In this document: in pieces, positions 1 to 5,161 of the stretch
Position numbering within the stretch: position 1 is the stretch's first letter
How the letters are laid out: each line of letters starts with the position of its first letter
Virus record (IMG/VR): IMGVR_UViG_3300028388_000943
Coordinates: 1 to 32,081 of that record
Strand: one strand, 5' to 3'
Length of the DNA: 32,081 nucleotides
Origin: a virus
Position numbers and translations under genes: made by a program
The notes under the pieces: model-generated
The model's input: only the letters and a program-made list of their open reading frames with translations
What the model was told of the DNA's origin: nothing
The model's database searches: none

Positions 1-10
1 ACTCATAGCC

Positions 11-60
11 TATTAGATTATATATACATATAAATATATGTGAATATGGCAAACTGTTTT
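11..60. other. AT-rich tract beside left iteron array
   Basis: The tract is almost entirely A and T, with alternating TATATA-type runs, and stops just before the three iteron-like repeats at 65-116. The same order, AT-rich then iterons, recurs at 4241-4463. It could be a DNA-unwinding element of a replication origin or an AT-rich promoter region. I see no gene in 1-169. Confidence 0.5.
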
Positions 61-63
61 CGA

Positions 64-117
64 CCCTACGTAGGAAAATGAGTCCTACAGTGGAAATAGA
101 CCTACGTGGGAAATAGC
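64..117 (+). repeat. Left iteron-like array, three copies
   Basis: Three copies of a degenerate unit of about 18 bases have CCTAC cores at 65, 84 and 101. The first core, CCTACGTAGG, is a perfect 10-bp palindrome; the others are near-palindromes followed by GGAAAT. The unit matches the six-copy array at 4352-4463 in the same orientation. Regularly spaced near-palindromes beside AT-rich DNA are typical of binding sites for a replication initiator or transcription factor; which one applies here is inference. Confidence 0.75.
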
Positions 118-169
118 CGGTATGCCCACCTATGCTACTATACCTATACCCTGGACTAAACATAGGCAC

Positions 170-203
170 AAAAAAGGGGGACAGGCACATATACCCATCC
201 CCC
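170..203 (-). terminator. Rho-independent terminator of the leftward operon
   Basis: Read leftward, the hairpin has arms GGGGGA and TCCCCC (198-203 and 176-181) around a 16-base loop and is followed by six T residues (170-175). It lies 22 bases past the stop of the last leftward gene, as expected for an intrinsic terminator. Confidence 0.75.
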
Positions 204-224
204 AGTTTGATGGAAAATACCAGG

Positions 225-602
225 TTACTCTTTACGCAACTCGATGTAGTCGTCTGTATCGAACCTGTCTACCTTATTGTCAAGGTAGTTAATGAGATTG
301 TTGACTACCTCAACAGGAACATACGGGAAGACTGACCACCTATCGATATACCTGTCTTCTTTAGGTGCATACTTGAAAAGTAGCGGTGCATAGTGGTCTG
401 ACCCTATCAAAACCTCAACATGGGTATACGGAGGCTCTGCACTCTTAGGCAAACTGTAGTGGAAAGGACTGGCTTGGATACTAACAGCAACACCTGATCT
501 TGTAGCATACCATTCCCTTACTATGGCACCTCTACCTATACTGTACTGGGCCCTGATACTATCATTGACCCTCAACCAGATATTACAGTCGAACATGCTC
601 AT
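225..602 (-). CDS. Hypothetical phage protein, last gene of the left operon
   Basis: A 125-residue soluble protein that I do not recognise. I chose the ATG at 602 because AAGAGGAAA lies just upstream; the frame extends to a TTG at 638 with no ribosome binding site. The protein has no membrane segment and is rich in aromatic residues. Acidic and basic residues alternate near the C-terminus (around NKVDRFDTDDYIELRKE). It is the most downstream gene of the leftward operon, about 100 bases beyond a small membrane-protein gene, and is followed by the terminator at 170-203. Confidence 0.75.
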   Translation of the reverse strand: MSMFDCNIWLRVNDSIRAQYSIGRGAIVREWYATRSGVAVSIQASPFHYSLPKSAEPPYTHVEVLIGSDHYAPLLFKYAPKEDRYIDRWSVFPYVPVEVVNNLINYLDNKVDRFDTDDYIELRKE

Positions 603-624
603 TTTCCTCTTGTAGAGTTTATAG

Positions 625-680
625 GGGGGGTGATTCAATAGGGGGGTAACTAAAACCAGGGCCTATATGAATCACCACCC
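625..680. repeat. Inverted repeat, 13-base arms
   Basis: Arms GGGGGGTGATTCA (625-637) and TGAATCACCACCC (668-680) pair at 12 of 13 positions around a 30-base spacer. It sits in the 106-base gap between genes 709-786 and 225-602, on the leftward transcript. There is no T-tract after it on either strand, so it is more likely an operator, processing site or attenuator-like hairpin than a simple terminator. Confidence 0.5.
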
Positions 681-708
681 GTACTTTCTTCGTAGACCTT
701 ATGGGGGG

Positions 709-786
709 CTATTTACGATTGCCACCTACTACAAGCAGCCATGCAAAGACTCCCATCAGGATCAGAACCAGGATTGTCCACTCCAT
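709..786 (-). CDS. Small single-pass membrane protein (25 aa)
   Basis: A 25-residue ORF starts MEWTILVLILMGVFAW and ends in the basic GGNRK. Nearly the whole length is one hydrophobic helix with a basic C-terminus, so it should be a single-pass inner-membrane peptide. The start is supported by an excellent AGGAGGT ribosome binding site embedded in the last codons of the upstream gene (789-1028), which implies translational coupling. Function is unknown. Phage peptides of this type can be membrane regulators or lysis modulators, but nothing here decides between them. Confidence 0.65.
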   Translation of the reverse strand: MEWTILVLILMGVFAWLLVVGGNRK

Positions 787-788
787 CT

Positions 789-1028
789 TTATACCTCCTG
801 TTGGATAAGAAGAACCTTGTCAACGTAGAACGTCTTGTAAAGACCAGTCTCAGTCTCTTCAAGTACTCTATAGTTGACGGTGAATTTACCATCGGGGGGT
901 GGTACAAGTTTACCCGTTATCTTTCTCTGTTCACCATTCTTCTTTTCAAACACAACGGTGATCTCATTATCTTCCGCCATGTTGCAAACATGTACAACGT
1001 ACTGGGGGTCTTCATAAGTGTAGGCCAT
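789..1028 (-). CDS. Hypothetical protein (79 aa)
   Basis: A 79-residue protein beginning MAYTYEDPQYVVHVCN. The sequence alternates hydrophobic and charged residues (ITVVFEKKNGEQRKITGKL), suggesting a small all-beta domain. Its start codon overlaps the upstream stop as TAATG, with AAAGGAC as the likely ribosome binding site, and its final codons hold the ribosome binding site of the 25-residue membrane protein downstream. I do not recognise a family. Confidence 0.75.
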   Translation of the reverse strand: MAYTYEDPQYVVHVCNMAEDNEITVVFEKKNGEQRKITGKLVPPPDGKFTVNYRVLEETETGLYKTFYVDKVLLIQQEV

Positions 1029-1243
1029 TAGTCTTGTCCTTTCTTCCGGTTTTCCAGTAGAGTCTTGAACAACTCATGTACACTACTCTTACCATACAGG
1101 TTCAGCCTGGCTTTTGACCCATCCTCATTCTCGATAACAACTCGCCAGTGCAAACCATCGCCTTGTCGTGAAGTAGCCCAAGCAAGGCATTCGTCTTTGT
1201 GCCAAGCCTCGACAATCCAAGCAGGAAAATGATCCCTAATCAT
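1028..1243 (-). CDS. Hypothetical protein (71 aa)
   Basis: A 71-residue protein (MIRDHFPAWIVEAWHKDE...) with a predicted beta-rich core and a basic C-terminus ending ENRKKGQD. It overlaps the upstream peptidase gene by four bases (ATGA) and the downstream gene by one base (TAATG), so it belongs to a translationally coupled run. No recognisable family or motif; a cytoplasmic accessory protein is the most that can be said. Confidence 0.75.
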   Translation of the reverse strand: MIRDHFPAWIVEAWHKDECLAWATSRQGDGLHWRVVIENEDGSKARLNLYGKSSVHELFKTLLENRKKGQD

Positions 1244-2208
1244 CCGACCAATCTCCTATTTGCTACTACGGCAATCTCGGATTCACTCAGTTGCAACTCA
1301 TCAACAAGATCATCGAAAGACAGACCTTGATCTGACAACCAAGCCGCAACATCCTCGGGGTATGTCGTAACTAGGGCGTATACATCCATTTCATCGGAAA
1401 ACGAAGTACCCGGTCTGTATGTATCATACCCAGAATAATACGGTTTGCCATTAGTACCCCACCAGTACTTGTCGTCATACTCATTGATACTAGGATCACG
1501 GGCTACCGTAAGTTTGGACCAGTCGACTTTCTTGAGTGCCTCGATCAGTTGCACAAGATAGTCGGTATCTTGGGCCTCGGACTTTGTATGCTGATTGTAG
1601 TAACCAACAGACAGGTTTGTACACTCGGGGATGATATGGCGGTACTCATTCGAGTCTGTGTACGATCCACCATTATCGAGTTTGTGATACATGTCCAGTT
1701 GGTCAATCAGACTATTGCCAAATTCATCCGAACAAGTACGCGCACCCATTTGATGAGTGATAACAGACGTTGAACCTTTCCTGTCGAAAGATATGGCAAT
1801 GTCGGTATGTTCCAGCCACCCTGGATTGTCATCAACCAAGGCACTCGATCCCTTGCACCCAATTTCTTCAGCAGCATGAACAACGTAGGTGCCTTCTACC
1901 TTGGCTTCCATCATTTGCAACATGATGTAGATGCCAGTAGTACAGTCAGCACCTAGACAATTACTACCGGATTTAGGATGAACAGTTACTATGCCATCCG
2001 TTGTCATTTTGAGGTGTTGTTTTCCCTCGGTAGAATGGACAGTATCGTGATGGGACATGAAAGCTACACGCGGTTTGTCGCCTATAGTTTTCACGTAATT
2101 CCCATGACGATCAGGATTGCCGAAAACAGGCTTGAGAAACCTATTGCAGAATTTACGTTGTGTTCTGCTACCTTCCGGCCTACGATATTTGAGCATTTCA
2201 AGCAACAT
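1240..2208 (-). CDS. M42/M28/M20-like co-catalytic zinc peptidase
   Basis: A 322-residue metallopeptidase-fold protein. The metal-binding order of the family is visible: HxD in SHHDTVH (H53, D55), the bridging Asp in LGADCTTG (D88), the catalytic/ligand pair EE in HAAEEIGCKGS (E114, E115), Asp in FDRKG (D142) and a late His in YNQHTKSE (H207). The EEIGCKG block resembles M42 aminopeptidases most. By family it would hydrolyse a peptide or other amide using two zinc ions; the phage substrate is unknown. I chose ATG 2208, preceded by AGAGGAAA, over the in-frame GTG at 2238, which lacks a ribosome binding site. The C-terminal 100 residues (YDDKYWWGTNGKPYYSGYD onward) lie outside the peptidase core. 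It overlaps the upstream gene by 11 bases. Confidence 0.8.
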   Translation of the reverse strand: MLLEMLKYRRPEGSRTQRKFCNRFLKPVFGNPDRHGNYVKTIGDKPRVAFMSHHDTVHSTEGKQHLKMTTDGIVTVHPKSGSNCLGADCTTGIYIMLQMMEAKVEGTYVVHAAEEIGCKGSSALVDDNPGWLEHTDIAISFDRKGSTSVITHQMGARTCSDEFGNSLIDQLDMYHKLDNGGSYTDSNEYRHIIPECTNLSVGYYNQHTKSEAQDTDYLVQLIEALKKVDWSKLTVARDPSINEYDDKYWWGTNGKPYYSGYDTYRPGTSFSDEMDVYALVTTYPEDVAAWLSDQGLSFDDLVDELQLSESEIAVVANRRLVG

Positions 2209-3709
2209 TGGTATTTTCCTCTTCTTTTTCCCATTCACCAGTTTCTTGGTTTTCTACGTACCCTGGCTCATCCCTAGCTTCACTTTCACTCCAAAACTCT
2301 CTATTTTTACCTACGTTGACCACTACACGATCACACTCGGGGTGATACTCACCAGTAAGATCAGACTGGAAATACCCGCGAGTATTCCAGACAGGAATGT
2401 AGACATCTTCAGACTCTACAAAGATTGCATCATCAAAGTAGATGTAGTTGTCTACACTGTCGGAATGTACCGCATGATTTGTGCAGCAATACTCACACAG
2501 GGTATCATACCCAATATCAGTCTCTACCGTTTCCCTTACTGAATTGTGCGAGATTTCTTCACAATGCTCACAGTTGAAGTAGTGGTGTTCGTAGCAATCC
2601 TGACAGATAACTATACCATCAGCCGTTGTGCAATAATTACCACCACAACTATCTTCACAAGATTCACACATGGGGCCACTAGCTTGAGTCCCTTGGTAGC
2701 CAGACATCTCTACTTCACCATTATGACTGACCACAAGATAATCACCTTTTACCGTACAACGTCTGGGTTCAGGGTCCAGGTATGGTGCAATAAACTCACC
2801 ATCATTATTACGGTACTTGATGAGTAGCAGACGCGAACCAATCCACATGGTATCGTCACTACGGTAATTTGTACTTTGCATTTCCCTACCTTGGGCCGCA
2901 TAGAATTGTTGTGCGTCCGAAAGCACCAAGGTCATGCTTTTCTCGCAAATACCATAGACAGGGCCGCAAACAACTACTTCCCTGTCTTTACCCTGGATTT
3001 TTTCCGCAACAATCATCCTAGCGCCAAGACACCCGGAATTGTCTTCAGCCCAGAAGATACGAAAATCTCCCGAACCGTAAGCATAAACCGGATGATGAGT
3101 AAGATGGTCAAACTCATAACGCATACAGGAATTAGCCAGGCTTTTCCTGTCGGAGGTTGTGTATGGATTCTCATACTCCCCATGTTTAGTGGTGTATGCC
3201 TTGACAAAATCATCAGGCTCAATGCTGTTGTGAACCTTGTAGGTCCGAGCACTAAACTTGAGACGGAACGCATCTACCAGTATTTCCAACTGGGCATCCG
3301 ACAGCATGGGAAAAATACGCCGGAACATCCTTCCGGGTTTTCCACGCATTCTTTTCTTTTCGCCTTCCGCCATAGCGTCAAGACTAGGCCAAATTGCTAC
3401 TTGTTTCGGGTCATCAACAGCTATAGAGGGCTCAAACGCAGAAACAACCCTCTTAAGCAAGTTAAGGGTAGGATACTCAAACGTACCATTACTAGTAAAC
3501 TTGCCACTATGTTCTATAAGAGTATCCAGCAAGAATGTTTCCAGTGACCTTCTATCGCCTCTTTGCCAGTTATCACCAGCCTTATTCATTTTCTCACTGG
3601 ACTTATCCGACCAGAAAATAGGGAAATAGCACTCATCGCACTCACCTTCCCAGAAGTTTTCTGCGTGTTCCTTCAGGTTTTCTTTGGTAAACATGTTTGG
3701 TATCTCCAT
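2198..3709 (-). CDS. Large cysteine-rich, zinc-ribbon-containing phage protein
   Basis: A 503-residue protein, first gene of the leftward operon. The N-terminal two thirds has no motif I know. From about residue 345 there is a cluster of CxxC knuckles: MCESCEDSCGGNYC, ICQDCY, FNCEHCEE and LCEYCC, each followed by short beta-like stretches. These look like tandem treble-clef or zinc-ribbon modules and suggest metal-dependent nucleic-acid or protein binding. The C-terminus is highly acidic (EWEKEEENTNVA). Start ATG 3709 follows GGGGAAAA. It is co-transcribed and overlapping with the zinc peptidase gene. Function is unknown; a regulatory or host-takeover role is only a guess from position. Confidence 0.8.
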   Translation of the reverse strand: MEIPNMFTKENLKEHAENFWEGECDECYFPIFWSDKSSEKMNKAGDNWQRGDRRSLETFLLDTLIEHSGKFTSNGTFEYPTLNLLKRVVSAFEPSIAVDDPKQVAIWPSLDAMAEGEKKRMRGKPGRMFRRIFPMLSDAQLEILVDAFRLKFSARTYKVHNSIEPDDFVKAYTTKHGEYENPYTTSDRKSLANSCMRYEFDHLTHHPVYAYGSGDFRIFWAEDNSGCLGARMIVAEKIQGKDREVVVCGPVYGICEKSMTLVLSDAQQFYAAQGREMQSTNYRSDDTMWIGSRLLLIKYRNNDGEFIAPYLDPEPRRCTVKGDYLVVSHNGEVEMSGYQGTQASGPMCESCEDSCGGNYCTTADGIVICQDCYEHHYFNCEHCEEISHNSVRETVETDIGYDTLCEYCCTNHAVHSDSVDNYIYFDDAIFVESEDVYIPVWNTRGYFQSDLTGEYHPECDRVVVNVGKNREFWSESEARDEPGYVENQETGEWEKEEENTNVA

Positions 3710-3895
3710 CTAGTTTTCCCCGGTCCAATCCGGGAGTCCAGATTGCCCTATATTAAGCGGTGAGTCAATGCCTCTCGACAGGCTAGGAACGGCCCTACAG
3801 AGGCTCTAACGGATTCCAGGTGGGACCATAGCCGGATTCTGCTAGAGCCTGCCAGCGGGCCTCTCAGAGCCTCTCAGGTAGGTGCGACGTTTTGG

Positions 3896-3924
3896 TTGAC
3901 GTTAACGTAAAGCGCGGATAGATT
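3896..3924 (+). promoter_or_regulatory. Predicted sigma70-type promoter for rightward genes
   Basis: TTGACG (3896-3901), a 17-base spacer and TAGATT (3919-3924) fit a host sigma70-type promoter. The perfect 10-bp palindrome ACGTTAACGT (3899-3908) overlaps the -35 box and spacer, a natural operator position. It would drive the gene at 4008 onward and run through the iteron region. Confidence 0.5.
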
Positions 3925-3929
3925 GCGAA

Positions 3930-4004
3930 ATGTCAACGAGTGAAGAATCACCAGTAAAGAAACCTAGTCGAAAAACTCGATCGAGCATACCAATGGAGTG
4001 GTAA
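3930..4004 (+). CDS. Possible basic leader peptide (24 aa)
   Basis: ATG 3930 opens a 24-codon frame, MSTSEESPVKKPSRKTRSSIPMEW, that ends three bases before the gene at 4008. It is rich in Ser, Lys and Arg. No clear ribosome binding site precedes it, and the start lies only a few bases from the predicted -10 box, so translation would be nearly leaderless. It may be a leader peptide, or simply an open frame in the untranslated leader. Confidence 0.25.
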   Translation: MSTSEESPVKKPSRKTRSSIPMEW

Positions 4005-4007
4005 ACA

Positions 4008-4217
4008 ATGTCCGTGATTAAGTACAAAACCTACGTCTACATCCCTGGTTTTGGTGAAGCAACTATTAAAGGAGATGACAAGATACTTAACATGATCGAA
4101 GACATACTTATCTGTGCTGGGTTTGAGTATGATAACTACCTAGGTGAATACACACTTAGTTATGATATCGAGAATAAAGGTCAAAAAATCAAACATATCG
4201 AGGTAACAAAGAAATGA
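4008..4217 (+). CDS. Hypothetical early protein (69 aa)
   Basis: A 69-residue protein (MSVIKYKTYVYIPGFGEATIKG...) rich in Tyr, Ile and Lys, probably a small alpha/beta fold. ATG 4008 is preceded by GGAG at normal spacing. It is the first clear gene after the rightward promoter at 3896-3924, and its 3' end runs directly into the AT-rich repeat region. Codon use is more AT-rich than in the replication genes downstream. No family recognised. Confidence 0.65.
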   Translation: MSVIKYKTYVYIPGFGEATIKGDDKILNMIEDILICAGFEYDNYLGEYTLSYDIENKGQKIKHIEVTKK

Positions 4218-4240
4218 CTATGATAAGCCAGGCATATATA

Positions 4241-4357
4241 ATGAACCAAAGCAATAAACCTGGATATAATATTATAATAATGAACCAGGATAGTGAACCT
4301 AAATACAATACTAAAACAATGAACCAAAAAAATATACTAAAATATTATTTGACCCTA
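4241..4357 (+). repeat. Three 39-bp AT-rich tandem repeats
   Basis: ATGAACCA recurs at 4241, 4280 and 4319, exactly 39 bases apart, and the bases between align (for example AATAAACCTGGATATAAT with AGTGAACCTAAATACAAT). The third copy is the most diverged and runs into the first 19-bp iteron at 4352. Because 39 is a multiple of 3 the repeat keeps one frame open, encoding repeated MNQ...P.YN units. I think that is incidental and that the DNA itself, AT-rich and periodic, is the functional element. Confidence 0.7.
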
Positions 4358-4463
4358 CGTGGGAATTTAGACCCTACGGTGGAAAATGACCCCTACGTGG
4401 GAAATAGAGCCCTACAGTGGAAATAGAACCCTACGATGGAAATAGCCCTACGGTGGAAAACGA
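4352..4463 (+). repeat. Right iteron-like array, six copies
   Basis: CCTAC cores occur at 4354, 4373, 4392, 4411, 4430 and 4447, so the spacing is 19, 19, 19, 19 and 17 bases. The consensus is close to CCCTACGGTGGAAATAGA, with a near-palindromic core (CCTACGTGGG). The units are the same as the three at 65-116. Iterons beside AT-rich tandem repeats are the classic layout of an initiator-dependent origin. The last copy also supplies the GGTGGAAA that precedes the start codon at 4465. Confidence 0.8.
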
Positions 4464-4464
4464 C

Positions 4465-4686
4465 ATGAGCAGGTATACGACAACGATACTGGTTCCCTTG
4501 GACGACATGGTAGAAGTATGTAGGAGGAGGCGGGCCAAATACGTGGAACTCCGCGACCCAAGAGTGGTATTCATAGATAGGATAATCAATGAGGTCATGG
4601 CTTCATCAGGACGGAAGGACTATATGATGTTCAATATTACTATTAAGGATGGTAGGGCAATAAGTAGTAGTTCATATTTCATATAG
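4465..4686 (+). CDS. Hypothetical protein (73 aa) next to iterons
   Basis: A 73-residue protein, MSRYTTTILVPLDDMVEVC..., with an internal arginine run (CRRRRAKYVELRDPR) and a polar C-terminus. The frame extends upstream through the iterons, but ATG 4465 is the first start outside them and has GGTGGAAA, part of the last iteron, as its only ribosome-binding sequence. This could link binding at the iterons to expression of the gene. The basic patch could allow nucleic-acid binding, but no family is recognised. Confidence 0.6.
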   Translation: MSRYTTTILVPLDDMVEVCRRRRAKYVELRDPRVVFIDRIINEVMASSGRKDYMMFNITIKDGRAISSSSYFI

Positions 4687-4742
4687 TATGTAATGATTAA
4701 TAATCTAGAACCTCACAATCGGAGGGGACAATTGTTACATAG

Positions 4743-4781
4743 GAGGACAAGACCTGTTTTCAAGCAGACCCGTCCTCTTTT
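4743..4781 (+). terminator. Probable terminator before the replication operon
   Basis: Arms GAGGAC (4743-4748) and GTCCTC (4772-4777) pair perfectly, with a second short CTG/CAG stem inside, and are followed by TTTT. It would end transcription from the 3896 promoter before the new promoter at 4808. The internal mismatches make it weaker than the two main terminators. Confidence 0.45.
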
Positions 4782-4807
4782 CCTCTTCTGTGTCGTTTCT
4801 GCCACAG

Positions 4808-4836
4808 TTGAACCCAGCCCCAAGGATTCCTATATG
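4808..4836 (+). promoter_or_regulatory. Predicted promoter of the replication operon
   Basis: TTGAAC (4808-4813), a 17-base spacer and TATATG (4831-4836) precede the gene at 4862. The -10 box lies in CCTATATGTA, the same ten bases found in the predicted promoter at 10604-10631, so the two are likely used by the same polymerase holoenzyme. Confidence 0.5.
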
Positions 4837-4861
4837 TAAGGAGCCAATAGGAGGAAACTCG

Positions 4862-5113
4862 ATGGAACAGTTCTACTATTACCTTACAACAGACAAACTC
4901 CTTAAGGGTACCCGGGAGTACACTTGTGTGGGGGGTATCATTGAGGAGGGGGTAGTTCAAATGTACCCGTCTGGTCCAGCAGTGCTTACTGACCCTGAGT
5001 GGGAAATTAAGTGCTACGACGAGGAGGGGGGTATTGTAAATCTTCCTGGTTTTCTTGAGGAGAAGGTTGAGAAGGAACTGAACGAGATATACTGGATGGA
5101 TAGGGGGTGGTAA
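4862..5113 (+). CDS. Hypothetical protein (83 aa), first gene of replication operon
   Basis: An 83-residue acidic protein beginning MEQFYYYLTTDKLL. The frame is open from a GTG at 4790, but ATG 4862 has a near-perfect AGGAGGAAA ribosome binding site seven bases upstream and lies just after the predicted promoter. The middle has a TCVGGIIEEGVV stretch likely to be beta-strand, and the C-terminus is a charged helix (FLEEKVEKELNEIYW). No family is recognised. It precedes the primase-helicase gene by 48 bases. Confidence 0.75.
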   Translation: MEQFYYYLTTDKLLKGTREYTCVGGIIEEGVVQMYPSGPAVLTDPEWEIKCYDEEGGIVNLPGFLEEKVEKELNEIYWMDRGW

Positions 5114-5161
5114 AATGTACCTCCTATGTAATAGATGTTGTGAAAGAGAGGAATATTGTTC

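Larger units (their letters stand above)
3710..4007. promoter_or_regulatory. Divergent control region with repeats
   Basis: This gap of about 300 bases separates the leftward and rightward early genes. It holds a small CCCGG/CCGGG hairpin beside the leftward start (3718-3733). An 8-bp inverted repeat, AGGCTCTA...TAGAGCCT, lies near 3800-3850 and encloses two copies of CGGATTC. Two tandem GCCTCTCAG copies lie at 3859-3867 and 3869-3877, and GACGTT occurs twice (3886 and 3898). The perfect palindrome ACGTTAACGT (3899-3908) overlaps the rightward promoter. A TTGACT box lies on the minus strand around 3763-3768, but I cannot find a convincing -10 for it. GC content is higher than in flanking DNA. 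Confidence 0.6.

Noticed and set aside
132-335. 67-codon rightward frame near the left end
   Set aside because: It runs through the terminator at 170-203 and overlaps the 3' end of the leftward gene at 225-602; no ribosome binding site.
2876-3547. 223-codon antisense frame opposite the cysteine-rich protein gene
   Set aside because: Shadow of the leftward gene; the sequence has no domain-like features and no ribosome binding site.
4214-4426. 70-codon frame across the AT-rich repeats and iterons, with an ATGA overlap to the preceding gene
   Set aside because: It consists of 39-bp DNA repeats read as MNQ units and then runs into the iterons. The DNA periodicity explains the open frame better than a protein does.
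4693-4839. 48-codon frame between genes 4465 and 4862
   Set aside because: It spans the predicted terminator and promoter, and the product has no family-like features.
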